This document shows, in pieces, positions 16,323-23,831 of a stretch of DNA of 39,561 bases. The notes beneath the pieces are model-generated. The model did no database searches and was not told where the DNA came from. It was given only the letters and a program-made list of their open reading frames with translations. Origin of the DNA: Methylococcaceae bacterium (GTDB lineage Bacteria; Pseudomonadota; Gammaproteobacteria; Methylococcales; Methylomonadaceae); NCBI GenBank assembly GCA_028748685.1, contig JAJRDU010000180.1, positions 1-39,561 of the forward strand, written 5' to 3'. Every line of letters starts with the position of its first letter. Position 1 is the first letter of the stretch. Both the position numbers and the translations under genes were made by a program.

Positions 16323-17756
16323 GTGCTTCAACGCATTGCTTTATTTCTGTTGCTGGTCTCTTCACCCTTGTTGGCCTGGGCCGAGGCCGGACCTGCCATA
16401 CAAGCTTTAAATTTGACCACGCATTGGGTCGGTTATTTGGCGATCGCCATCTTCTCATTGGCTTACCTGCTGGCCATGACCGAAGAAGTCACAGAACTGA
16501 ATAAATCAAAACCCATGGTGTTGGCCGCCAGCTTGATCTGGGCTTTCATCGCCGCGATTTACGTAGGCGGTGGCATGGGCGAACAGGCAGGCCATGCCTT
16601 CCGCGCCTGCTTGGAAGGCTATGCCGAACTGTTTTTATTCATCATGGTGTCGATGGCTTATCTGAATGCCATGGAAGATCGCGGAGTGTTCGACAATCTG
16701 CGGACCTGGCTGCTAAGCAAGGGTTTCAGCTACCGTAAGTTGTTCTGGATCACGGGCGTGATGTCGTTCTTCATGTCATCAATCTGCAACAACCTCACCA
16801 CCGCATTGCTGATGGGTGCGGTGATCGTGGCGATGGGCAAGGATAATCGCCGTTTCGTGACGCTGGCCTGCATCAACGTCGTGGTGGCAACCAATGCGGG
16901 CGGTTCGTTCAGCCCATTCGGCGACATCACCACCCTACTGGTTTGGCAAAGCGGCGTGGTGCCGTTTATAGATTTTTATTCACTGTTCATACCGGCCGTG
17001 ATCAATTTCGCGCTGCCGGCCGCGATCATGCACTTCTGGATTCCAAACCAACATCCGGCCGCGGTTTGCAAGGCACCGGAGATGAAACGCGGCGCCCTGA
17101 CGATGATCCTGCTGTTTTTACTGACCATTGTCACGGCGGTTTGCTTTGAACACTTCCTGAAATTGCCGCCCGCGGCCGGCATGTTGGCGGGCCTGACCTA
17201 TCTGAAGTTCCTGGGCTATTACCTGCAAAAGACCGAAGACAAACAAAACACCGCCCATTTCGCCGACGACTACACGCTCCTGAATGTCGATATCTCCGAT
17301 ATTAATCCGCCCCACAGATTCGACGTTTTCAAGAGTATTGCCGCGCTGGAATGGGACACCTTGTTGTTTTTCTACGGCGTAATGGTCAGCGTCGGCGGCC
17401 TGAGTTTCATCGGCTACCTGACCATGGCTTCGGATATGCTATACGTCGGCATAGACCCTACCATCGCCAATATCCTGGTGGGGATGCTATCGGCCTTCAT
17501 AGACAACGGCACCATCATGTTTGCGGTGCTGACCATGCATCCCGACATATCCCAGGGGCAATGGCTGCTGGTCACGCTGACCACCGGCGTCGGCGGCAGT
17601 TTGCTGGCCATCGGTTCGGCGGCGGGAGTCGGCCTAATGGGACAGGTGAAAGGCATCTATACCTTTAGCGCTCATTTAAAATGGATGCCGGTGATTATGC
17701 TCGGCTATTTCGGCAGCATCGCTACGCACTTTGCGATGAATGGCCACTATTTTTAA
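16323..17756 (+). CDS. nhaD: Na+/H+ antiporter NhaD
   Basis: The 477-residue protein has a cleavable or signal-anchor-like N-terminus (MLQRIALFLLLVSSPLLAWA) followed by about 12 membrane helices typical of the NhaD branch of the ion-transporter superfamily. Recognisable stretches are SSICNNLTTALLMG, NAGGSFSPFGDITTLLVW and AFIDNGTIMFAVLTM, plus TTGVGGSLLAIGSAAGVGLMG in the second half; the charged and polar residues in the helix breaks are in place. It expels Na+ (or Li+) in exchange for H+. The GTG start has GGAG seven bases upstream. The strong hairpin at 16262 immediately precedes the ribosome site, so expression may depend on read-through or on RNA structure. Confidence 0.95.
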   Translation: MLQRIALFLLLVSSPLLAWAEAGPAIQALNLTTHWVGYLAIAIFSLAYLLAMTEEVTELNKSKPMVLAASLIWAFIAAIYVGGGMGEQAGHAFRACLEGYAELFLFIMVSMAYLNAMEDRGVFDNLRTWLLSKGFSYRKLFWITGVMSFFMSSICNNLTTALLMGAVIVAMGKDNRRFVTLACINVVVATNAGGSFSPFGDITTLLVWQSGVVPFIDFYSLFIPAVINFALPAAIMHFWIPNQHPAAVCKAPEMKRGALTMILLFLLTIVTAVCFEHFLKLPPAAGMLAGLTYLKFLGYYLQKTEDKQNTAHFADDYTLLNVDISDINPPHRFDVFKSIAALEWDTLLFFYGVMVSVGGLSFIGYLTMASDMLYVGIDPTIANILVGMLSAFIDNGTIMFAVLTMHPDISQGQWLLVTLTTGVGGSLLAIGSAAGVGLMGQVKGIYTFSAHLKWMPVIMLGYFGSIATHFAMNGHYF

Positions 17757-17859
17757 GCATATCCCGCAGCCTTGTAGAAGTTTAGACACGCTAATCGCTC
17801 GCTATTCAATGAATAGACCGGCAACACATCCCACGCAAGCAATAGCGCATCGGTAAATC

Positions 17860-17877
17860 TTGTCACAAAGCGGTAAT
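17860..17877 (+). promoter_or_regulatory. Possible Pho box upstream of phoB
   Basis: TTGTCAC-AAAG-CGGTAAT has the Pho-box layout of two 7-base repeats separated by four bases. The first half differs from CTGTCAC at one position; the second differs from CTGTCAT at two. It lies 47 bp before the phoB start, which would fit PhoB autoregulation. Confidence 0.4.
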
Positions 17878-17924
17878 ATGTTGTTGCTAAAGTATCAAGG
17901 TGATTGGACTTACATAAAATGATT

Positions 17925-18617
17925 ATGTCGAACTTGAATATTCTGGTCGTGGAAGATGAGGAAGCCATCAGGGAAATGCTGGTGATGGCGCTTGAACAGG
18001 CCGGCTTGACCGTCATCGCGGTTGCCAGCGCCGAACTGGCGCAAGAGACGCTGGCGGAAAACCTGATCGACATGATTTTGCTGGATTGGATGCTACCCGG
18101 CATCAGCGGAGTCGAACTGGCCAGGCGCCTGAAAAACGATGCCGGCTACAAGGATCTGCCGATTATCCTGCTGACCGCTCGCGGCGAGGAAGAAGACAAG
18201 ATTCGCGGCCTGGAAATCGGCGCCGACGACTACATCACCAAACCGTTTTCGCCCAAGGAACTAATCGCCCGGATCAAGGCGGTGATGCGCAGGAGCGGTA
18301 AGCTCAGCGAATCCGGCCAACTCAGCGTCGGCGACCTGACGCTGGATGCGGAACAACATCGGCTGACCATCGCCGGACACACACTGGAAGTCAGCCCCAC
18401 AGAATTTAGGCTGATGCAGTTTTTCATGACCAATCCCGACAAGGTTTACAGCAGAACCCATTTGCTCGATCAAGTATGGGGCCGCAGCGTTTATATCGAA
18501 GAACGCACCGTGGATGTCCATATTCGCCGCTTGCGTAAAATTCTGGCCGAATACGATCGCGAAGAACTGATCCAAACCGTGCGTGGTTTCGGCTACCGGT
18601 TTTCGATGGCCATCTGA
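17925..18617 (+). CDS. phoB: Phosphate regulon response regulator PhoB
   Basis: This OmpR-family regulator has a receiver domain with acidic pocket VVEDEE, phospho-acceptor Asp54 in LLDWMLPG, and YITKPFSP with the conserved Lys. It ends in a winged-helix DNA-binding domain (TPTEFRLMQFF-like segment SPTEFRLM, YSRTHLLDQVWG, RTVDVHIRRLRKIL). When phosphorylated it switches on phosphate-uptake genes. ATG 17925 gives a 230-residue protein of normal length; ATG 17919 and TTG 17904 are possible alternatives, and none has a strong ribosome site. phoR follows after five bases. A possible Pho box precedes it. Confidence 0.94.
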   Translation: MSNLNILVVEDEEAIREMLVMALEQAGLTVIAVASAELAQETLAENLIDMILLDWMLPGISGVELARRLKNDAGYKDLPIILLTARGEEEDKIRGLEIGADDYITKPFSPKELIARIKAVMRRSGKLSESGQLSVGDLTLDAEQHRLTIAGHTLEVSPTEFRLMQFFMTNPDKVYSRTHLLDQVWGRSVYIEERTVDVHIRRLRKILAEYDREELIQTVRGFGYRFSMAI

Positions 18618-18622
18618 TTACG

Positions 18623-19897
18623 ATGCAGCGCTGGCAGAGAGAAATCAATAGCGTTATCGCTTTACTCGCGCTGGCTCTTCCCCTGGGTTATTTCACGGGC
18701 CATCTGTCGCTGATCCTGCTGGTCATCGTCACATTTCTGCTAATCCGGCAAACCCTGCACATCAACGCACTCGAGCACTGGCTGGCCCGCGGCGCATTCG
18801 GCGATCAACGCGAACAGAAAGGGATATGGGGAGACATTTACTACCATATCTGGAAAATCAAAAAAACCGAAAAAAAGCGCAAGAAGAAACTCAGCCGCAT
18901 GATAGATCGGTTCCGCACCTCGACCGATGCGCTGCCGGATGCGGCGGTGGTTCTCGGTAGCTATGGCGAAATCGAATGGACCAACAAGGCGGCCCGAGAG
19001 GTGCTGGGCTTGAAGAAAACCGACAAGGGCCAACGCATCCCCAACCTGATCCGCACCCCGCTCTTCATTCAATATTTAAAATCCAACGATTATCGGCAAA
19101 AAATCAGCATACCTTCGCCCGTCAACGAAAACATCATCCTGCAAATCAGCATCGTCCCTTACGGAGCCGGCTTACGGCTGTTGCTTGCTCAGGATATTAC
19201 CCATCTCAAGAACATCGAGCGGATGCGTACCGACTTTGTCGCCAATGTCTCGCATGAATTACGCACGCCGCTGACCGTACTGAAAGGCTATCTGGAAACC
19301 CTGCAGGAAATGGATAACGTTCCCAATATCTATTTCCGCTCCTTCGAGAACATGGCGACTCAGACCGAACGCATGCAATTGCTGATCGATGACCTGCTGC
19401 TGCTGGCGCGCCTGGAAACCAAGGCCAAAATATCGGAACCCGTCGCGGTTCCCGACCTGCTGAAGCAGATTTGCCAGGAAAGCGACTTGCTGGAAAAAGA
19501 CGAACGCCGGGTCGAACTCAGCATCAACACGGACGCTCATCTGCAAGGCGACGAAGAGGAATTGCGCAGCGCCTTCACCAATCTGGTCGTCAATGCGCTG
19601 AAATATTCGCCCGCCGACAAACCCGTTAAAGTCTGCTGGCATTCACTCGAGAACGGTGGGGTGTGCCTGGACGTGGAGGATTTCGGAGAAGGCATTTCAC
19701 CCGCCGACATCCCCCGCATCACCGAGCGTTTTTACCGGGTCGAAGTGAAGCGCAACCGCAAAATCAACGGCACCGGCCTGGGGCTGGCAATCGTCAAGCA
19801 TGTGCTGGTCAGACACGATGCCAAACTGGAAATTACCAGCCAACTGGGCAAGGGCAGCCGTTTCCGCTGTCTGTTTCCGGCCAAACGGCTTTGCTGA
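18623..19897 (+). CDS. phoR: Phosphate regulon sensor kinase PhoR
   Basis: The 424-residue kinase has the PhoR layout: two closely spaced N-terminal membrane helices with almost no periplasmic part (about 9-45), a basic linker (KKTEKKRKKKL), a PAS domain (about 95-195), the H-box VSHELRTPL with His211, and a HATPase domain with N-box VVNALKYSP and G-boxes DFGEGI and GTGLGLAIV. PhoR senses phosphate indirectly through the Pst transporter and PhoU, neither of which is in the window. It lies five bases after phoB, so the two form an operon. The following 284 bp to cydA hold only the cydA promoter. Confidence 0.95.
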   Translation: MQRWQREINSVIALLALALPLGYFTGHLSLILLVIVTFLLIRQTLHINALEHWLARGAFGDQREQKGIWGDIYYHIWKIKKTEKKRKKKLSRMIDRFRTSTDALPDAAVVLGSYGEIEWTNKAAREVLGLKKTDKGQRIPNLIRTPLFIQYLKSNDYRQKISIPSPVNENIILQISIVPYGAGLRLLLAQDITHLKNIERMRTDFVANVSHELRTPLTVLKGYLETLQEMDNVPNIYFRSFENMATQTERMQLLIDDLLLLARLETKAKISEPVAVPDLLKQICQESDLLEKDERRVELSINTDAHLQGDEEELRSAFTNLVVNALKYSPADKPVKVCWHSLENGGVCLDVEDFGEGISPADIPRITERFYRVEVKRNRKINGTGLGLAIVKHVLVRHDAKLEITSQLGKGSRFRCLFPAKRLC

Positions 19898-20119
19898 CTT
19901 AAGTCCTCACGGGATTCAGAACTTCAAGAGCGACAAGGCCCTCGGCAGGCTTTTCATCCTAAAATCTACAGTCGATCCGTGCGGCAACCGTTCGAGCCAA
20001 GCCAGACTCGGCATGAGCCATGAAAACCTTCAAACGTCCCCCATCCATCGACACGACATCAAGCCAAACGGCTATATCGGCCGACTATCAACCGATTGGG
20101 GTTGGATCAGGCCACAAAT

Positions 20120-20147
20120 ATGACAAATTTCCATGACTCCCTATAAT
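20120..20147 (+). promoter_or_regulatory. Sigma70-type promoter for the cydA-like operon
   Basis: ATGACA (20120-20125) and a perfect TATAAT (20142-20147) are separated by 16 bp, giving a predicted start around 20154, followed by the ribosome site GAGGTAGGA just before the ATG at 20182. It is the clearest promoter in the window. No FNR- or ArcA-like site was recognised around it. Confidence 0.6.
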
Positions 20148-20181
20148 TGCAGGCTTTTCACGCATCACGAATGAGGTAGGA

Positions 20182-21582
20182 ATGATTTCCGAAACTGTCG
20201 TCGAGTTATCGCGCTGGCAATTTGCGATAAGCGCCATGTTCCATTTTTTATTCGTCCCACTGACACTTGGTTTATCGGTGTTGCTGGCATTGATGGAATC
20301 GGCCTATGTATTGAGCGGCCAAGCCATTTACAAAGCCGGCTGCCAGTTCTGGGGTCGCCTGTTTGCGATCAATTTCGTGCTGGGCGTAGCGACGCGGCTG
20401 ACCTTGGTATTTCAGTTCGGCATGAACGGCTCTTATTTTTCCCATTATGTCGGCGACATCTTCGCCTTGCCGCTGGCGATCGAGGCACTCAGCACTTTTT
20501 TTCTGGCCTCCTTGCTGTTCGGCCCTTATCTGTTCGGCTGGGAACGCTTCGGCAAGCGGCAACACCTGCTGATCACCTGGCTGATAGCCCTGGCGGTCAA
20601 CGTTTCGGCATTGTGGGTGTTGATCGCCAACGGCTGGATGCAGAATCCGGTCGGCGCCGCGTTTAATTACCAATCCTTCCGCATGGAACTGACCGACTTT
20701 ACCCAACTGCTGAATAATCCGGTCGCCGCCGCCAAGGCCTTGCACACCATCGCCGCCAGTTACGTCACCGCATCGGCAACGGTATTGGCGATCAGCGCCT
20801 GGCTGCTAATCAAAAACCCTAAGGACGCAATGGCCCACAGCAGTTACAAACTGGCGGCCCCCTTCGGATTGGCAGCCATGCTGCTGGTCGGCGGCCTGGG
20901 CGATGCCACGCCGCATCACGACAGTCCTGTACAGAACCGCAAACTTGCCACCCTGGCCGGTGACGATCTCGGCGCACTATTACCGGAGATCGAAGCGCGT
21001 ATCCGCAACGGCATTAAAGCCTACGCCTTATTGCAGGACCTGCGCGATAACAACACGGACCCGGCATTATTGGCCGACTTCGACCGGCGCAAGGCCGATC
21101 TCGGCTACGCCTTACTGCTGAATCGCTGGACCGAACATCCGGCCGATGCCAGCGACAAACAGATCGCATTGGCCGCTCAATTCGCTCTCCCCGGCTCGCC
21201 GGCGCTGCTTTACTGGACCTACCGCCTCATGATTGCTTGCGGCATCGTCACTCTGCTGCTGTTGCTGCTGGCGGTCTGGCGCATCCTGGATAAAAAATTG
21301 CCGCAACCCTGGCTGTTAAGACTCTGTCTCTACGGAGTGCCGCTGCCCTGGCTAGCCTGCATTGGCGGCTGGTTTATAGCCGAAGCCGGCAAACAACCTT
21401 GGGCGATCGCCGATACACTGCCGACCTTTTTAAGCGTTTCCTCGCTGTCGGCAAAAGAATTGATCTTTAGCCTGGTGGCTTATGCCATTACCTACGCCAC
21501 AGTGGCATTCATAGGTCTGTTTCTAATCCGGCGGACTATCCGGCCCCATATATCCAGCCCAGCGCAAGGAGCCGTGCAATGA
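20182..21582 (+). CDS. Divergent cytochrome bd-type oxidase subunit I (CydA-like)
   Basis: The 466-residue membrane protein aligns along its length with E. coli CydA: RWQFAISAMFHFLFVPLTLG, YFSHYVGDIFALPLAIEAL, LIANGWMQNP, ALHTIAASYVT, RIRNGIKAY and LYGVPLPWLA are all readable. His21 (E. coli His19), His188 (His186) and the Met in TYRLMIACG (Met393) remain as heme ligands. However, Glu74 is Val76, Glu107 is Ala109, Glu257 is Ala259 and the heme b595 ligand Glu445 is Gly445. The Q-loop after GD (240-241) is shortened by several dozen residues. The E. coli comparison is from memory. The quinol site and b595 centre are therefore doubtful. The gene starts behind a good promoter and overlaps cydB by ATGA, so it is expressed as a pair. 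Confidence 0.88.
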   Translation: MISETVVELSRWQFAISAMFHFLFVPLTLGLSVLLALMESAYVLSGQAIYKAGCQFWGRLFAINFVLGVATRLTLVFQFGMNGSYFSHYVGDIFALPLAIEALSTFFLASLLFGPYLFGWERFGKRQHLLITWLIALAVNVSALWVLIANGWMQNPVGAAFNYQSFRMELTDFTQLLNNPVAAAKALHTIAASYVTASATVLAISAWLLIKNPKDAMAHSSYKLAAPFGLAAMLLVGGLGDATPHHDSPVQNRKLATLAGDDLGALLPEIEARIRNGIKAYALLQDLRDNNTDPALLADFDRRKADLGYALLLNRWTEHPADASDKQIALAAQFALPGSPALLYWTYRLMIACGIVTLLLLLLAVWRILDKKLPQPWLLRLCLYGVPLPWLACIGGWFIAEAGKQPWAIADTLPTFLSVSSLSAKELIFSLVAYAITYATVAFIGLFLIRRTIRPHISSPAQGAVQ

Positions 21583-22751
21583 ACTTCGATTACGAAACCT
21601 TACGCTTGGTTTATTGGGCATTGCTGGTGCTGGCAGTGACCGGCTTTGTGGTTTGCGACGGCCTGGTGATAGGTACAAACATGCTGCTGCCGTTGCTTGC
21701 CAAAACCGACGCCGACCGGCAAGCCATGATCGGCAGCATCGCTCCCACCTCACTGGGGCTACAAGCCTGGCTGGTCGTAGCGATTGCACTCTCGTTCGCC
21801 GCCTGGCCTATCGCTTATGCGGTGTTGTTTTCCTGCCTGCAATTCTTGTTGTTATTGATGCTGTTGGCCTGGATGGCTAGGCCATTAGGTCTGTACTTTA
21901 GAAACGCTAGCGAGAATCCGCTCTGGCGGCAAAACTGGGACAAAGTCTTGGCTGTCAGCGGCTTTTTGCTAGCATCATTGCTAGGCATACTCTGCGGCAA
22001 TCTACTAAAAGGCGTGCCTTTTCATCTCGATAGCGACATGCGGATTTTTTTCCTGGGTGATTTTTGGGGCCTGTTCAATCCCTTTACCCTGCTGATTGCA
22101 GCGGTTAGCCTGTCATTATTGCTGCTGTACGGCGCGGCCTATCAGCAACTGAAATGCCATGGCGAAATATATAGTCACGACAAAACCCTGGTGTATAAGG
22201 CTGGTGCGGCATTTCTGATCCTGTTCGCGCTGGCCGGTTTATGGATCACCCGCCTGGAAGGCTATCATGTCACCTCGGAAATTTTTCCCAATGGCGTGAC
22301 CAATCCGCTGAACAAATTCGCCAAGCGTAGCGAAGGTTTGTGGCTGGATAATTACGAACATCAGCCCGGCTTGTGGGCCGTGCCGATTTTGGCTTTCGTC
22401 GGCGCCGGCGCGACGCTGTACCTAACGAAACTGAATCGCGATTACTGGGCTTTTATTGCCGCCATTACCACGGTGATCATGGCCGTCTTGACTGCGGCAG
22501 TTTCGCTATTCCCGTTTCTGCTGCCCTCCAATCGCTCGCTGAACAGCTCGCTGACCATCTGGGACGCCAGCGCCAGCCATAACACCCTGTCTACGCTGCT
22601 ATGGATAGTAGCGTTCGCCTTTCCCTTGCTGATGATTGCCAGCCGCTGGGCATTCCGGTTCTGGGTGGATAGTGGCCGCTCGACCGTAACCGGAAACAGT
22701 ATCGATTCGCCAGACGCCAATAACCACTCCCCGAAAGACGATTATGCTTGA
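21579..22751 (+). CDS. Divergent cytochrome bd-type oxidase subunit II (CydB-like)
   Basis: The 390-residue CydB-family protein has the N-terminal motif CDGLVIG, GSIAPTSLGLQAWL, FAAWPIAYAVLF, GNLLKGVPFHLD, LNPFTLL and the closing NSSLTIWDASASHNTL. In E. coli the second motif reads APHWDGNQVWL; here Trp57-Asp58 is Ser58-Leu59, Asn60 is Leu61, and Asp29 of the first motif is Val30, so the subunit has lost acidic residues linked to proton delivery. CydB packs against CydA and does not itself carry the catalytic hemes in the E. coli enzyme. It has an extra hydrophilic tail of about 25 residues. No CydX-like small subunit follows. Translation is coupled to the CydA-like gene. Confidence 0.88.
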   Translation: MNFDYETLRLVYWALLVLAVTGFVVCDGLVIGTNMLLPLLAKTDADRQAMIGSIAPTSLGLQAWLVVAIALSFAAWPIAYAVLFSCLQFLLLLMLLAWMARPLGLYFRNASENPLWRQNWDKVLAVSGFLLASLLGILCGNLLKGVPFHLDSDMRIFFLGDFWGLFNPFTLLIAAVSLSLLLLYGAAYQQLKCHGEIYSHDKTLVYKAGAAFLILFALAGLWITRLEGYHVTSEIFPNGVTNPLNKFAKRSEGLWLDNYEHQPGLWAVPILAFVGAGATLYLTKLNRDYWAFIAAITTVIMAVLTAAVSLFPFLLPSNRSLNSSLTIWDASASHNTLSTLLWIVAFAFPLLMIASRWAFRFWVDSGRSTVTGNSIDSPDANNHSPKDDYA

Positions 22752-22777
22752 CCTGGAGACTTTGAAATTCAACAATT

Positions 22778-22889
22778 AGGAAACTCTGAACAAGTTGATT
22801 CCGTTCATGGTTCGACAAGCTCACCACGAACGGAATCAGCCACTTACCGTTCGTCCCGAGCCTGTCGAAGGACTTAACCAGAGTTTCCT
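22778..22889. repeat. Nested palindrome with 11-bp terminal inverted repeats (MITE/REP-like)
   Basis: Perfect outer arms AGGAAACTCTG (22778-22788) and CAGAGTTTCCT (22879-22889) enclose two inverted 25-base copies, 22809-22833 and 22847-22871, matching at 19 of 25 positions, both built on TTCGACA...GAACGG. A further perfect 9-bp stem (22798-22806 with 22828-22836) lies inside. The core resembles dispersed repeats with the CTTCGACAGGCTC motif found in many proteobacteria. It sits between the cydB-like and hemerythrin genes and could end transcription or shape the mRNA. Confidence 0.8.
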
Positions 22890-22923
22890 TAAGCGGCCTT
22901 GGCATGGAACCATAGGAATAACC

Positions 22924-23328
22924 ATGAGCAAATTTATATGGCAAAATCATTATCGTATCGGTAACCAGATTGTAGACCAGCAACATCAGCAGATGTTTGA
23001 TTTGGCCAATCAACTGGTACAATCGAAAACTCAGGCCGATCTGGCCGAAAACGCGATGCGCCTGTACCAACATGTTAGGGAACACTTCCAGTACGAGGAA
23101 GCCTTTATGAAAGAACATGGCTATCCCGATTATCAAAAGCATGTTAAGGCCCATGATCTCATGCTGGACAAACTGGTCGATGTCAGCGACAAAATCAACA
23201 AGCATGACTGGCAACAGCAAGACGTGCTGAAATTCGTGCATGAGTGGATCAGCCATATTCTCGAAGAAGATGCCGCATTCAACGTTTATTTTCAAGCCCA
23301 CTCGGCTAGGCAAACCGTGGATATTTAA
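22924..23328 (+). CDS. Bacteriohemerythrin 1
   Basis: The 134-residue single-domain hemerythrin has all seven diiron ligands at the expected spacing: His21, His54, Glu58, His73, His77, His111 and Asp116. These bind O2 reversibly between two iron atoms. In methanotrophs such proteins are thought to bring oxygen to methane monooxygenase; other roles are oxygen storage or sensing. ATG 22924 is chosen because AGGA lies six bases upstream. The open frame extends back to 22795 only because it runs through the palindromic repeat. A paralogue follows directly. The setting behind a bd-like oxidase fits a low-oxygen function. Confidence 0.95.
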   Translation: MSKFIWQNHYRIGNQIVDQQHQQMFDLANQLVQSKTQADLAENAMRLYQHVREHFQYEEAFMKEHGYPDYQKHVKAHDLMLDKLVDVSDKINKHDWQQQDVLKFVHEWISHILEEDAAFNVYFQAHSARQTVDI

Positions 23329-23370
23329 GCCAGCGAAGTCTTATCATCTCAACAGCGTGGAGTTTCGATC

Positions 23371-23763
23371 ATGGATATGTTTACCTGGCAGGATCATTTC
23401 AAAATAGGCAATGTGGCGGTCGATACCCAACACCAACACCTTTTCGATCTGGCCAACCAGATTGTCGAAGCCACCGGTACCGATGAGCTGACCCGCCTGG
23501 TCATGCTGTTCTGCCAGCATATCCGCGAGCATTTCCAGGCCGAGGAAAGCCTGATGAAACTGCATCGCTACCCTTGCTATCCGGTTCACGTGGAGAACCA
23601 CAACCTAATGCTGAACAGGCTGATCGAAATCAGCAAAACCATACAGGAAAATCGCTGGAACCCCGCCGACATCGATACCTTTGTCAGCGACTGGGTACTA
23701 AGGCATATTCAGGAAGTGGATATGTTGCTTGGCGAATTTCTGACACAGCACGACCAAACATAA
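23371..23763 (+). CDS. Bacteriohemerythrin 2
   Basis: This second hemerythrin has 130 residues and a complete ligand set: His21, His54, Glu58, His73, His77, His112 and Asp117. It clearly shares ancestry with its neighbour (W-x2-H-x2-IGN, DLANQIV and HIREHFQAEE versus HVREHFQYEE) but has diverged widely elsewhere, so the duplication is not recent. GGAG lies eight bases before ATG 23371. The pair may differ in oxygen affinity or partner. The gap to the phosphoketolase gene is 68 bp to its preferred start, with no terminator seen, so these genes may be transcribed together. Confidence 0.95.
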   Translation: MDMFTWQDHFKIGNVAVDTQHQHLFDLANQIVEATGTDELTRLVMLFCQHIREHFQAEESLMKLHRYPCYPVHVENHNLMLNRLIEISKTIQENRWNPADIDTFVSDWVLRHIQEVDMLLGEFLTQHDQT

Positions 23764-23831
23764 GAGTACAGCCATTCGGCTAGCGTTCGCCCATCGACCG
23801 TTTTTAACCCTACAACAGCAGGACAATGGCC

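Noticed and set aside
17802-17816. Hairpin CTATTC-AAT-GAATAG after nhaD as a terminator
   Set aside because: The stem is short and A/T-rich, and no T-run follows.
22795-22923. Longer N-terminus for hemerythrin 1
   Set aside because: The extra residues come from the palindromic repeat; ATG 22924 has a good ribosome site and gives the standard length.
22591-23313. 240-residue minus-strand frame over cydB end and hemerythrin 1
   Set aside because: It runs antisense through a conserved hemerythrin with all ligands and through the palindromic repeat; no family resemblance.
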